Below, in pieces: positions 9,909 through 18,543 of a DNA stretch of 64,000 nt (position 1 is its first letter; each line of letters starts with the position of its first letter). A model generated the notes under the pieces. It was not told the DNA's origin. It was given only the letters and a program-made list of their open reading frames with translations, and searched no databases. Source of the DNA: Thermoanaerobaculia bacterium (GTDB lineage: Bacteria > Acidobacteriota > Thermoanaerobaculia > Gp7-AA8). The translations under genes were made by a program, and so were the position numbers. The stretch is taken from assembly GCA_017883235.1 (NCBI GenBank), contig JADGNY010000006.1, positions 1 to 64,000 of the forward strand, given 5' to 3'.

Positions 9909-10231
9909 CGAGGCCGGACCGCCACGAGGGTGCCGGAGTCGGTCGTCGCCGCCAGCCCGTTCACGCGCAGCACGGTGTCGAGCGCGGTTCGGCACGGCAC
10001 GTTGCGGAAGAGGAACGTGCCACCTCCCGTCACGCCGGGATCGATGATCAGGTTGCGGATGCCGCACTGCTTCTGGATCGATTTGAGGACGTCATGCACA
10101 TCGGCATCTTTCACGTCGAGGGTCACGCCCGCATGTTGCGCGGGCGCAGCGATTGCCGCGGAACAGACGAGCAGCAGGGATGCGATGAGAAGGACCGGTC
10201 TCACGCGTCGCCACAACGAGCGGGCGCGCAT
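9905..10231 (-). CDS. Exported single STN-domain protein
   Basis: 108 aa. A signal peptide (residues 1-28, ending SAAIA) is followed by one secretin/TonB short N-terminal (STN) module: VTLDVKDADVHDVLKSIQKQCG, then IIDPGV, GTFLFRNVPCRTALDTVL and a final GTLVAVRP. STN domains usually sit at the N-terminus of secretins, TonB receptors or FecR partners; here the module stands alone. Coupling to a VTT membrane protein suggests a shared envelope function. The ATG at 10231 gives a proper signal peptide; in-frame starts further upstream would add an arginine-rich tail. Confidence 0.75.
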   Translation of the reverse strand: MRARSLWRRVRPVLLIASLLLVCSAAIAAPAQHAGVTLDVKDADVHDVLKSIQKQCGIRNLIIDPGVTGGGTFLFRNVPCRTALDTVLRVNGLAATTDSGTLVAVRPR

Positions 10232-10331
10232 CGGGCATTCCGAGGCGTGCGGATGGAGATCTGCCGCGCAGACCTCAGAACGGCTTTCTTCGCGCGCTGC
10301 GCGGCAACGCGCCGCGGAGCGGCGCCCTGAA

Positions 10332-10361
10332 GATTGGACGTTACGACGCCGCAATAGCGGC
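10332..10361. repeat. Left inverted repeat bounding array 1
   Basis: GATTGGACGTTACGACGCCG followed by CAATAGCGGC. It is the reverse complement, with few changes, of 10902-10930, so the two flank the 21-bp-period array like terminal inverted repeats. The same word also follows PAL-1 at 61891-61920. Confidence 0.7.
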
Positions 10362-10410
10362 AAATTCGCAGCCGGCTTCGCCGGCAAAGAGGCAGTAAGC
10401 AGCTTCACCA

Positions 10411-10898
10411 GAAGCAGTTGACTCGTTCCCAGAGTCAGTTACTCGTTCCCGGAGGCTGTTAACGGCCTCCGGGAGGCGGTTAAACTGCCTCTCGGAGGCA
10501 GTTAATACGCTCCTGAAGGCAGTTAACACGCTCCCGGAGGCAGTTGAACTGCCTCTCGGAGGCAGTTAACACGCTCCTGGAGGCAGTTAACACGCTCCCG
10601 AAGGCAGTTGAACTGCCTCTCGGAGGCAGTTAACACGCTCCTGGAGGCAGTTAACACGCTCCCGAAGGCAGTTGAACTGCCTCTCGGAGGCAGTTAATAC
10701 GCTCCTGGAGGCAGTTAACACGCTCCCGGAGGCAGTTGAACTGCCTCTCAGAGGCAGTTAATACGCTCCTGGAGGCAATTAACACGCTCCCGGAGGCAGT
10801 TGAACTGCCTCTCGGAGGCAGTTAATACACTCCTGGAGGCAGTTAACACGCTCCCGAAGGCAGTTGACGGACTCCGGGAGGCAGTTTGACTGCCTCCA
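10411..10898. repeat. 21-bp-period tandem array 1 (64-bp higher-order unit)
   Basis: Monomers of 21, 21 and 22 bp built on GGAGGCAGTTAACACGCTCC alternate in a fixed order. The palindromic third monomer (GAGGCAGTTGAACTGCCTC) recurs at 10479, 10543, 10607, 10671, 10735, 10799 and 10863, exactly 64 bp apart. The ends of the array are degenerate and the middle is nearly identical, as expected from unequal exchange. It fills most of the gap between the STN gene and the next CDS and carries no gene. Confidence 0.9.
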
Positions 10899-10901
10899 GC
10901 G

Positions 10902-10930
10902 GCGCGATAGCGGCGTCGTAACCTCCAATC
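10902..10930. repeat. Right inverted repeat bounding array 1
   Basis: GCGCGATAGCGGCGTCGTAA followed by CCTCCAATC, the inverted partner of 10332-10361. The stretch after it (10940-10975) belongs to the GGCGAGACGCC family also seen at 47612-47640 and 49185-49450. Confidence 0.7.
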
Positions 10931-11015
10931 CTCCAGAAGCGCGGGGGCGAGACGCCAGCGCTCCGTTCGGTAGGCTTCGCCGCCGCGCTTGCGCGCAACG
11001 AACGTTGCACGCTCA

Positions 11016-11918
11016 TCACGGCTCCGAGGTCAGCATCTCCCTTGCCCGCACCTCGGTGGTCAACGAGGGCGCGTCCGGTCCTTTGGGATGGGTGATGCCG
11101 GTGAGCGTCGTCACTGTGACGCGGCTCCATCGGGCCGGGATGTCGAGCGTGACTTCGATGGTCGACGTCACCGCCGCGTCGGCGGGGGTGTCGAAGACGA
11201 GCGCGCCGATGCGGTCGACGGAGCGTACGAACGACAGCTCGATGATGGCCACCGGATGGCCGGCACGCTGTTCGATCGTGCGAAGCGTGGCCCGGGCCGG
11301 GATGGTCTTCACACCGTGGCCGAGCGAGTCGTAGCAATCGGCGAGCTGCGAGGCCGGAACGGTCCACGATGCGCCGACGACCAGCGGATAGTTGGCGATG
11401 CAGAGATTGGTCGCCTCCACGCGGAGCGATCGCTGCGCGAGCTCGACCAGTCCCATCCGCTCATCGTCGTCGAGCGGCTTGCCGTCGCCCGACGTGACGT
11501 CGATGTTCTTCCCCTTCACCACGAACTGCAGCGTGCGTCCGTTCATGGCGCCGAATTCGCTGGCGTTCTCATCGCCGTGGAGCACGCGGCCGTAGACGCG
11601 GCGCGAATGCACGCCTGCCGCATCGCGCGTGAGCGTCGTGTCGGTGTACTCCTCGCGGTCCATCTGCGAGATGCGCTTGTTCGAGAGCTCTTTCCCATCG
11701 ACGGCGCGGACGATGCTCGTTCCGCTGATCTGCAATTCGGCCGCGCCATGCACGGCCGTTCCTACGGGAGGGTTGATGATCGGAGCAATGCGAACCGTGT
11801 CGACGGCGAAGGCGGAGGATGCCAGTCCCAGCAGCGCGGCTGCCAGCAGGATTCTGGAGTAGCCAGCACAGACAAGAGTGTCTGTGCCACATTGGTCCTG
11901 CTTTGCCGGCACAATCAT
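11016..11918 (-). CDS. Exported protein of unknown function
   Basis: 300 aa. A hydrophobic segment (ILLAAALLGLASSAFA) after a 22-residue polar start looks like a signal peptide. The mature part is a mixed beta-rich domain without enzyme motifs that I can recognise. The ATG at 11918 overlaps the stop of the thiolase gene (TGATG), so the two are probably co-translated. The first codons lie in a palindromic repeat (CACAGACA/TGTCTGTG at 11867-11886), which encodes the CGTDTLVCAG part of the long n-region. Loss of the original start by repeat insertion is therefore possible. Confidence 0.65.
   Translation of the reverse strand: MIVPAKQDQCGTDTLVCAGYSRILLAAALLGLASSAFAVDTVRIAPIINPPVGTAVHGAAELQISGTSIVRAVDGKELSNKRISQMDREEYTDTTLTRDAAGVHSRRVYGRVLHGDENASEFGAMNGRTLQFVVKGKNIDVTSGDGKPLDDDERMGLVELAQRSLRVEATNLCIANYPLVVGASWTVPASQLADCYDSLGHGVKTIPARATLRTIEQRAGHPVAIIELSFVRSVDRIGALVFDTPADAAVTSTIEVTLDIPARWSRVTVTTLTGITHPKGPDAPSLTTEVRAREMLTSEP
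11867..11886. repeat. Short hairpin repeat CACAGACA-AGAG-TGTCTGTG
   Basis: A perfect 8-bp stem with a 4-nt loop lies inside the 5' coding end of the exported protein gene. It has the form of a REP-type hairpin. Only one copy is present in this window. Confidence 0.5.
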
Positions 11919-13087
11919 CAAGCCAGGCTCTCGACGATGATGGCGATGCCCTGTCCGCCACCGATGCATGCCGAGGCCAGACCGTAGCGCTTCCGTCGGC
12001 GGCGCAGCTCGTAGAGCAGGGTGATGACGAGGCGCGTTCCGGAGGCCGCCAGCGGATGGCCGAGGGCGATCGCTCCGCCGTTGACGTTCAGCTTCTCCAT
12101 GTCGACGCCGAGCTCCTTCGATACGGCCAGGATCTGGCCGGCGAAGGCTTCGTTGATCTCGATCAGATCGATGTCGGGGAGCGACATGCCTGCTTTCTTC
12201 AGCGCGATCCTGGTCGACGGCACGGGCCCGATGCCCATGATGTCGGGATCACAGCCGGCGATGCCCCACGAGACGATGCGTCCGAGCGGCTTCTTGTTCT
12301 TCGCGTTGTCCGCCGAGGTGACCACGACCATGGCCGCGCCGTCGACGATGCCGCTGGCGTTGCCGGCGGTGACGAAGCCGTCTTTGGCAAAGGCCGGTTT
12401 CAGCTTCGCCAGCCCTTCCATCGTCGTGTCGGGGCGCAGGTGATCGTCGGCGGTGATCTGCTCGCCCTTGCGGCCGACCGGCACGACCACGATCTCGTCC
12501 TGCAGGCGTCCCGCGCTCGCGGCATCGGCGGCGCACTTCTGGCTGCGCAGGGCGAACTGGTCCTGCTCCTGGCGCGAGATGTTGTACTTCCGCGCCAGGT
12601 TGTCGGACGTCTGCGCCATGTACAGGCCGACGTAGCTGTCGAGGAGAGCCACCATCAGCGAGTCTTCGAGGGCTCCCTGGCCGAGTTTGAGCCCCTTGCG
12701 CGCGCCGCGGATGACGTGCGGCGCCTGCGACATGTTCTCCATGCCGCCGGCGAGGATGGTGGTGGCCTCATCGAGCTGGATCTGCTCGGCGGCGCTGATG
12801 ATCGACTGGATGCCGGAGCCGCAGAGGCGGTTCAGGGTGAGCGCCGGAACCTCTTTGGGCACGCCGGCCTTGAGTCCGACATGACGGGCGCCGTAGATGG
12901 CATCGCCCGATGTCTGCAAGGCGTTGCCGACGATGACGTGATTCACTTCCTCCGGCGCGACGCCGCTGCGCGAGAGTGCTTCCTTCGCGGCGATGACGCC
13001 GAGGTCGATGGCGGTGATGTCGCTGAAGGAGCCGTTGTATTCGGCCATCGGCGTGCGTGCCCCGTCGAGGATGACGATGTCTTTCAT
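11918..13087 (-). CDS. Acetyl-CoA acetyltransferase (thiolase)
   Basis: 389 aa, the usual thiolase length. It condenses two acetyl-CoA or cleaves 3-ketoacyl-CoA. All catalytic elements are present: acyl-accepting Cys89 (LNRLCGSG), His344 (GGAIALGHPLAASG) and Cys374 (ACIGGGQG). The fold starts with ILDGARTPMAEYNGSF. An arginine-rich turn (ELRRRRKRYG) precedes the last motif. It leads a two-gene unit with the exported protein downstream. It could serve fatty-acid, branched-chain or polyhydroxyalkanoate metabolism; the context does not decide. Confidence 0.95.
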   Translation of the reverse strand: MKDIVILDGARTPMAEYNGSFSDITAIDLGVIAAKEALSRSGVAPEEVNHVIVGNALQTSGDAIYGARHVGLKAGVPKEVPALTLNRLCGSGIQSIISAAEQIQLDEATTILAGGMENMSQAPHVIRGARKGLKLGQGALEDSLMVALLDSYVGLYMAQTSDNLARKYNISRQEQDQFALRSQKCAADAASAGRLQDEIVVVPVGRKGEQITADDHLRPDTTMEGLAKLKPAFAKDGFVTAGNASGIVDGAAMVVVTSADNAKNKKPLGRIVSWGIAGCDPDIMGIGPVPSTRIALKKAGMSLPDIDLIEINEAFAGQILAVSKELGVDMEKLNVNGGAIALGHPLAASGTRLVITLLYELRRRRKRYGLASACIGGGQGIAIIVESLA

Positions 13088-13101
13088 GAGCTCTCCTGTG
13101 G

Positions 13102-13241
13102 GAAAGCAGAAGGCAGAAGGCAGAAAGATGAAGGCTGAGGGATCAATTGCTGCGATCCCTTACTATGCCTTCATCCTTCATCCTTCATCCTTCATCCTTC
13201 CGCCTTCTGCCTTCTGCCTTCTGCTTTCTGCTTTCTGCTTT
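13102..13241. repeat. Imperfect palindrome, GGCAGAAGGCAG family, copy 1
   Basis: GAAAGCAGAAGGCAGAAGG on the left is mirrored by CCTTCTGCCTTCTGCTTTC on the right; the centre contains ATGAAGG/CCTTCAT words. It fills the whole gap between the S9 peptidase stop and the thiolase start. A second copy is at 40705-40783. Confidence 0.85.
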
Positions 13242-15383
13242 TCAAAAGCCTTTCGGCAACGTCATGCCGAGGTTCTTCACGAGGAAGGCCATCTGATCGG
13301 TGGTTTCCTCGATGATCTTCCCGGTCGGTTTGCCGCCGCCGTGTCCGGCCCGGGTCTCGATGCGGATCAGCACCGGCGCGGGGCCGGCCTGTGCTTCCTG
13401 GATGGACGCGGCGAACTTGAAACTGTGTCCCGGCACGACGCGGTCATCCGTGTCGGCCGTGGTGATGAGCGTGGCCGGGTACTTCGTTCCCGGCTTGATG
13501 TTGTGGTACGGCGAGTAGGCATAGAGGGCCTTGAACTCCTCGGGATTCGCGGACGAGCCGTAGTCGTCGACCCAGTAACGGCCGGCGGTGAACTGATTGA
13601 AACGGAGCATGTCCATGACGCCGACCGCGGGCAGCGTCGCGCCGAAGAGGTCCGGACGCTGCGTCAGCACCGCGCCGACGAGCAAGCCGCCGTTGCTTGC
13701 CCCCTGCACGGCCAGCTTGGCGGGCTTCGTGTAGCCGTTCTTCGTCAGATACTCGGCAGCAGCGATGAAGTCATCGAAGACGTTCTGCTTGTGCAGCTTC
13801 ATCCCCCCTTCGTGCCACGCTTCGCCGTATTCGCCGCCGCCGCGTAGGTTCGCCACCGCGTAGACGCCGCCCATGTTCATCCAGGTGAGGCGCGAGACGG
13901 AGAAGCCGGGAGTCATCGAGATGTCGAATCCGCCGTAGCCGTAGAGGAGGGTCGGGTTGTCGCCGTTGAGCTTGAGTCCCTTCTTGTACGAGATGAACAT
14001 CGGCACCTTGGTGCCGTCCTTGGACGTGTAGAAGACCTGCTTGACGACGTAATCCTCGGGGTTCATCGCCACTTTGGCGCGGAAGAGAAGCTGCTTCTCG
14101 CCGCTGGCGAGGTCGTAGCGATAGACGCTCGGCGGCGTGGCGAAGCTGGAGAAGGTGTAGAAGGTCTCGTTGTCGTCGGAGCGGCCGCTGAAGCCGCCGG
14201 CGCTGCCGATGCCGTCGAGCTCCATGGTGCGGACGAGCTTGCCGCCGGTGTCGAACAGGCGGATCTCGCTGTGCGCGTCGCGGAGGTAGTCGGCGACGAA
14301 ACGATGGCCGATGTAATCGACGCCCTGCAGCTTGGCGTCGCTCTCGGGAACGATCTCTTTCCAGTTCTCGCGGGCCGGGTTGCGGAGATCGATGGCGATG
14401 AGGCGGCCCTTCGGCGCGTTGAGATCGGTTCTAAAGTACAGCACCGGCCCGTCGTTGCCGACGAACGAGTAGTCGTTCTCGATCTTGTCGACGACCGTGA
14501 CCGGCATGGCGTACGGGTCCTGAAGATCTTTGACGTGGACCTGATTCTTCGCCGCGGTCCCGGAGGAGGTGCCGATGATCAGGTAGCGTCCGCCCTCGGT
14601 GACCTCGGCGCCGTGATTCCACTCCGGCTGCGCGGGGTCGTAGTAAACGACGACGTCGTCGGACTGAGGCGTGCCGAGCCGATGGTAGTAAACCTTCTGG
14701 TCGCGGTTGAGGCTCTGGTACGCCTTCCCTGCCTCAACGGCCGGGAAGCGCGAGTAGAAAAAGCCCTTGTCGTCTTTCGTCCATGAGATGCCGGAGAACT
14801 TGACCCACTTGATCTCGTCGGGGAGCTGCTGTCCGCCGGCCACATCGACCACTCGGATGATTTCCCAGTCCGATCCGGCCTCGGCCACCTGATACGCGGC
14901 GTACTTGGCGTCGTCGCTGATGGCCAGACCGCCGAGCGCCACGGTGCCGTCCTTCGACCAGCCGTTCGGATCGAGCAGCACGCGCGGCGTGTCGCCCCAC
15001 TTGTCGACCGTGTAGACGACAAATTGGTTCTGCAGGCCGTTGTTCTTCGAGAAGAAGTAGCGGCCGCCGCGCTTGAAGGGCGTGGAGTATTTCTCGTAGT
15101 TCCAGAGCGTGGTGAGCTGCTTGCGGATCGGCTCACGCGAGGGGATGGCGCCGAGGTAATCGAAGGTGATCTTGTTCTCGGCCGTAACCCAGTCGGCGAC
15201 CTCCTTCGAGGTGCGGACGTCGGTTTCCAGCCAGCGATAAGGGTCGGCGACTTTCGTGCCGTGGTAATCGTCGACCTGGTCGACCTTCTTCGTCTTCGGA
15301 TAGTCGATCGGCGCCGCGGATGCAACGAAGGTGACGAGCGCCAGCGCGGCAATCAGGGTGACCGCGAACTTGCGGAGATTCAT
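13242..15383 (-). CDS. Prolyl oligopeptidase family S9A serine peptidase
   Basis: 713 aa. Residues 1-23 are a signal peptide (ending VASAAP), so the enzyme is probably periplasmic. An N-terminal beta-propeller (starting PYRWLE) is followed by the alpha/beta-hydrolase domain with nucleophile GASNGG, the Asp loop TTADTDDRVVPGHSFKF and the His loop RAGHGGGKP. The family hydrolyses short proline-containing peptides after Pro. AAGGAG eight bases upstream fixes the ATG at 15383; the open frame extends further 5' without support. Confidence 0.95.
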   Translation of the reverse strand: MNLRKFAVTLIAALALVTFVASAAPIDYPKTKKVDQVDDYHGTKVADPYRWLETDVRTSKEVADWVTAENKITFDYLGAIPSREPIRKQLTTLWNYEKYSTPFKRGGRYFFSKNNGLQNQFVVYTVDKWGDTPRVLLDPNGWSKDGTVALGGLAISDDAKYAAYQVAEAGSDWEIIRVVDVAGGQQLPDEIKWVKFSGISWTKDDKGFFYSRFPAVEAGKAYQSLNRDQKVYYHRLGTPQSDDVVVYYDPAQPEWNHGAEVTEGGRYLIIGTSSGTAAKNQVHVKDLQDPYAMPVTVVDKIENDYSFVGNDGPVLYFRTDLNAPKGRLIAIDLRNPARENWKEIVPESDAKLQGVDYIGHRFVADYLRDAHSEIRLFDTGGKLVRTMELDGIGSAGGFSGRSDDNETFYTFSSFATPPSVYRYDLASGEKQLLFRAKVAMNPEDYVVKQVFYTSKDGTKVPMFISYKKGLKLNGDNPTLLYGYGGFDISMTPGFSVSRLTWMNMGGVYAVANLRGGGEYGEAWHEGGMKLHKQNVFDDFIAAAEYLTKNGYTKPAKLAVQGASNGGLLVGAVLTQRPDLFGATLPAVGVMDMLRFNQFTAGRYWVDDYGSSANPEEFKALYAYSPYHNIKPGTKYPATLITTADTDDRVVPGHSFKFAASIQEAQAGPAPVLIRIETRAGHGGGKPTGKIIEETTDQMAFLVKNLGMTLPKGF

Positions 15384-15423
15384 CGGATGAGCTCCTTTTG
15401 GTGCGGTGGAAGGTGAGTAGGTC

Positions 15424-15491
15424 AGGTGGATCGGTAGATTAGTAGATTCGTGGCAGTCGAAGAAACGTGATCCTAATCTACTAATCCACTG
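15424..15491. repeat. Imperfect palindrome with GATTAGTAGATT words
   Basis: GATTAGTAGATT (15437-15448) faces AATCTACTAATC (15475-15486), with GTCAG/CTGAC at the outer edges. It covers the 3' end of the downstream protease gene, which ends inside the repeat, so its last residues are repeat-encoded. Confidence 0.7.
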
Positions 15492-16330
15492 ACCGACGGG
15501 TCCACTACTTTCCGCGGTAACAGCAATGCGATGCCGGCAAGTTCCACGACCACGATCCAGACGCTCCCCTCGATGCCGAACATGCCGCCGGTGAGCCATG
15601 GTGAGCCGCGGCCGATCGTCCGCAGGACGGTCGCGCCCGAGACGTAACCGCTGACGTTGTAGCCGAGGATCGGACCGGAGAGAAGGTTCCAGCCGAGGTG
15701 GATCCCGATCGGGAACCAGAGCCGCTCGTAGCGCGCATAGGCCAGGGCAAGCAGGATGCCGGCGAAGAACAGATTGGCCATCGCCAGCAGCGAGACGGCG
15801 TTGTTGCCCGCGTGAAGGGCAGCGAAGACGACGGACGAGAAAAGCACCGCGCCGAGGCGGTGGGTGCGCCAGATTTTCTGGAACGGATAGCCGCGGAAGA
15901 GCAGCTCTTCATGGAAGACCGCCGGCAGAAACACGGCGAGGAGCTCGAACCATGGGAAGCCGTTCCCCGCCACGTGCCGCAGCCGCGTGGTCAGCAGCAC
16001 GAGGCCGTCCGCGGCGCCGATCAGGAGAACGGCGGCGCCGCAGCCGAACAATGTCTCGCGAACGGCAAGAGCCGGCCGAACGAAAAGACCGAGAGGCCAG
16101 AGGCCATGCTCCAGGATGCCGATCGTTCCGATCGTGGCCGCGCAGACGCTGAGCAGGGAGACCCACTGCCCGAAGTAGGCATCGGCGGCCGCGGTGACAT
16201 ATCCCGCGACGAAGAAGGTGGCCAGATAGAGCGCCACGAACAGGCTGAGCGCGGCCACGAGATGCCAGAAGCCGCCCTGGCGGACATCGGGCCGGGTGGA
16301 AAACGTCGCCGCGCCGTATTCGGATTTCAT
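15473..16330 (-). CDS. CPBP family intramembrane metalloprotease (Abi/CAAX-like)
   Basis: 285 aa, multi-spanning. The CPBP motifs are in order: EELLFRGYPF (EExxxR, motif 1), FAALH (motif 2 His) and GIHLGWN (HxxxN, motif 3). Homologues range from type II CAAX prenyl endopeptidases to bacteriocin-immunity proteases; the substrate is unknown. Start choice is uncertain: the ATG at 16330 gives a compact N-terminus, while the frame is open to an ATG at 16372; neither has a clear Shine-Dalgarno. It lies head-to-head with the HAD phosphatase gene. Confidence 0.85.
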   Translation of the reverse strand: MKSEYGAATFSTRPDVRQGGFWHLVAALSLFVALYLATFFVAGYVTAAADAYFGQWVSLLSVCAATIGTIGILEHGLWPLGLFVRPALAVRETLFGCGAAVLLIGAADGLVLLTTRLRHVAGNGFPWFELLAVFLPAVFHEELLFRGYPFQKIWRTHRLGAVLFSSVVFAALHAGNNAVSLLAMANLFFAGILLALAYARYERLWFPIGIHLGWNLLSGPILGYNVSGYVSGATVLRTIGRGSPWLTGGMFGIEGSVWIVVVELAGIALLLPRKVVDPSVSGLVD

Positions 16331-16429
16331 CCCCGCACATGATGACGCAGAGAGTCGCGATTTAGTTTGCATTCATGAAGTTACACGTGCCGAGGCGTAT
16401 TGGCGATGGTATAAAACAAACAGGACTGA

Positions 16430-17140
16430 TTGTCGTCCACCCCCTTTATGCTCTTCATAATCGACTTCGATGGAACCGTCGCTCCGGCAGACACGGTGGA
16501 CGCCCTTCTCGAGCAATTCGCCGATCCGGAATGGCGGAGGATCGAACTGGAATGGGTCGCGGGGCGGATCAACTCCCGGGAGTGTATGGCGGCACAACTG
16601 GCTCTCGTGGCGGCCGAACGCCCCGTTCTCGAGAGTTTTCTTCGTTCCGTACCGATCGATCCGGCCTTTGCGGCGTTCGTTCGCCACGCAACGACCTTCG
16701 CCGATCTTGCCATCGTCAGCGATGGCCTCGATTACCCGATCCGGCAGGCATTGCAGGGACTGCGCACCCCGCCAATCCCGGTCTTCGCAAACCGCCTCAG
16801 CTTCCGGCCCGGCGGCCTCGAGCTCTCGTTCCCGTATGCCGATGCGGCCTGCAGCGTGAAGAGCGGCCTCTGCAAGTGCGCCGTGACGCGCGCCGTCGAC
16901 GCCGGACGGGGGCTGACGACCGTCCTGATCGGCGACGGCCGGTCTGATCAGTGTATCGCCCGCCGCGCCGATTACGTCTTCGCGAAGGGTTCTTTGATCC
17001 GATTCTGCGAAACCGAGCAGATCCCGTACATACCATTCGAATCATTCAGTGACGTATTAGCCATTGTGAAGGGGTGGAACATACGTCAACCCGGCGATCA
17101 ACGAATTGAGGAGAAGTCATGTCCCTTGGCAGTTTCCTAG
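16430..17140 (+). CDS. HAD-family phosphatase (PSP/MtnX-like)
   Basis: 236 aa. Motif I is DFDGT (Asp12 nucleophile, Asp14), motif II is the IVSDG segment and motif III/IV is LIGDGRSDQC followed by a KGSL loop, as in phosphoserine-phosphatase/MtnX-like HAD enzymes. It dephosphorylates a small metabolite that cannot be named from sequence. TTG at 16430 with AGGA upstream is the likely start; ATG 16448 is an alternative. It is the first gene of the ACP-centred cluster and overlaps the next gene by 22 bp. Confidence 0.8.
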   Translation: MSSTPFMLFIIDFDGTVAPADTVDALLEQFADPEWRRIELEWVAGRINSRECMAAQLALVAAERPVLESFLRSVPIDPAFAAFVRHATTFADLAIVSDGLDYPIRQALQGLRTPPIPVFANRLSFRPGGLELSFPYADAACSVKSGLCKCAVTRAVDAGRGLTTVLIGDGRSDQCIARRADYVFAKGSLIRFCETEQIPYIPFESFSDVLAIVKGWNIRQPGDQRIEEKSCPLAVS

Positions 17141-18540
17141 AGCCGGATGTCGTTTCATCCGAACGTACAGAACTGAGCACCGAGGAGCTCCTCGAAAAAG
17201 ACAGCCGCTACTGTTCCTATGGCGACACCGTTCATTATGCCAACCCTCCCAAGATCTTCTCCGGTTGCGAGGGCAGCTATCTCTTCGACGACAACCAGAC
17301 TCCCTATCTCGACCTGCAGATGTGGTATTCGGCGGTCAACTTCGGCTACAAGAACCGCCGGCTGAACGATGCGTTGAAACGGCAGATCGACACCCTGCCG
17401 CAACTGGCCTGCCAGTACCTGCATAAGGAGAAAGTCGAGCTTGCCGAGGAGCTGTGCAAGATCATGGAATCGCGCCTGGGCGTGAAAGGGCGCGTCCACT
17501 TCAACGTCGGCGGCGCGCAGGCGGTCGAGGACTCATTGAAACTCGTCCGGAATGCAACGGGCAGGAATCTCAATTTCGCCTTCATGGGCGGCTACCATGG
17601 CCGCACGCTCGGGGCGAGTGCAATCACCTCCAGCTACCGCTACCGGCGCCGCTACGGGCATTTCTCCGACCGGGCCCAGTTCATCCCCTTTCCCTACTGC
17701 TTCCGCTGTCCTTATGACCTGAAGAAGGAAGACTGCGGGCTGTACTGCGTCAAACAGTTCGAGAAGCTGTTCGACACGGAGTATCACTCGGTATGGGACA
17801 GTAAGGCCCAGCAGTGCGAATTTGCGGCGTTTTACATCGAGCCGATCCAGGGCACCGGCGGATACGTCATCCCTCCGAAAGGATACTTCGAAGAATTGAC
17901 GCGCATCCTCAACGAACGCGGCATTCTGATCGTGGTCGACGAGATCCAGATGGGCATTCACCGGACCGGGAAATTCTGGTCATTCGAGCACTTCGGCCTG
18001 AAACCGGACATCGTGGTCTTTGGCAAGGCGCTGACGAACGGCCTGAATCCTCTGTCGGGAATCTGGGCGCGGGAAGGCCTGATCTCTCCCGAGAAGTTTC
18101 CGCCGGGCTCCACGCATTCGACCTTTTCTTCGAACACCCTCGGCACGGCGACCGCGCTGGAGGTCGTGCGCATGGTTTCCGAATCGGACTACGAAGGGAA
18201 GGTCAACGAGAAAGGCGCCTATTTCCTCTCCCGCCTGCAGGACTTGAAGGGACGGTGGCGGATGATCGGCGACGTCGACGGGCTGGGGCTGGCGATGCGC
18301 ATCGAGATGTGCCAGTCTGACGGCTTCACACCCAACCAGGCACTGACCAACGCGATCTTCGAGGAGGGGCTGAAAGGCGACATCGCGGCGCGCGGAAAGC
18401 ACTATGGACTCGTACTCGACGTCGGCGGCTATTACAAGAATGTCTTCACCCTGGCCCCCTCGCTCGAGATCACGAAAGACGAGATCGATCTTGGGATCGA
18501 CCTGCTGGAGAGTCTGTTCCAGCGTTGCGGCGCATCCTGA
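17119..18540 (+). CDS. Class-III PLP-dependent aminotransferase
   Basis: 473 aa. Fold-type I, class-III signature: GGAQAVEDSLKLVR, the GGYHGRTLGA phosphate region, IEPIQGTGG, VVDEIQMGIHRTGKFW and the PLP lysine Lys303 in VFGKALTNG. It resembles acetylornithine, diaminobutyrate and gamma-aminobutyrate aminotransferases, which move omega-amino groups. A cysteine-rich insertion (CFRCPYDLKKEDCGLYC, around residue 195) is unusual for the class and could bind metal. AGGAG precedes the ATG. It probably makes or consumes a diamine or omega-amino acid for the ACP pathway. Confidence 0.88.
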   Translation: MSLGSFLEPDVVSSERTELSTEELLEKDSRYCSYGDTVHYANPPKIFSGCEGSYLFDDNQTPYLDLQMWYSAVNFGYKNRRLNDALKRQIDTLPQLACQYLHKEKVELAEELCKIMESRLGVKGRVHFNVGGAQAVEDSLKLVRNATGRNLNFAFMGGYHGRTLGASAITSSYRYRRRYGHFSDRAQFIPFPYCFRCPYDLKKEDCGLYCVKQFEKLFDTEYHSVWDSKAQQCEFAAFYIEPIQGTGGYVIPPKGYFEELTRILNERGILIVVDEIQMGIHRTGKFWSFEHFGLKPDIVVFGKALTNGLNPLSGIWAREGLISPEKFPPGSTHSTFSSNTLGTATALEVVRMVSESDYEGKVNEKGAYFLSRLQDLKGRWRMIGDVDGLGLAMRIEMCQSDGFTPNQALTNAIFEEGLKGDIAARGKHYGLVLDVGGYYKNVFTLAPSLEITKDEIDLGIDLLESLFQRCGAS

Positions 18541-18543
18541 TCG

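Noticed and set aside
9183-10421. Long plus-strand ORF opposite the VTT and STN genes
   Set aside because: Antisense to two recognisable genes with signal peptide and membrane helices; composition is that of a GC-rich shadow.
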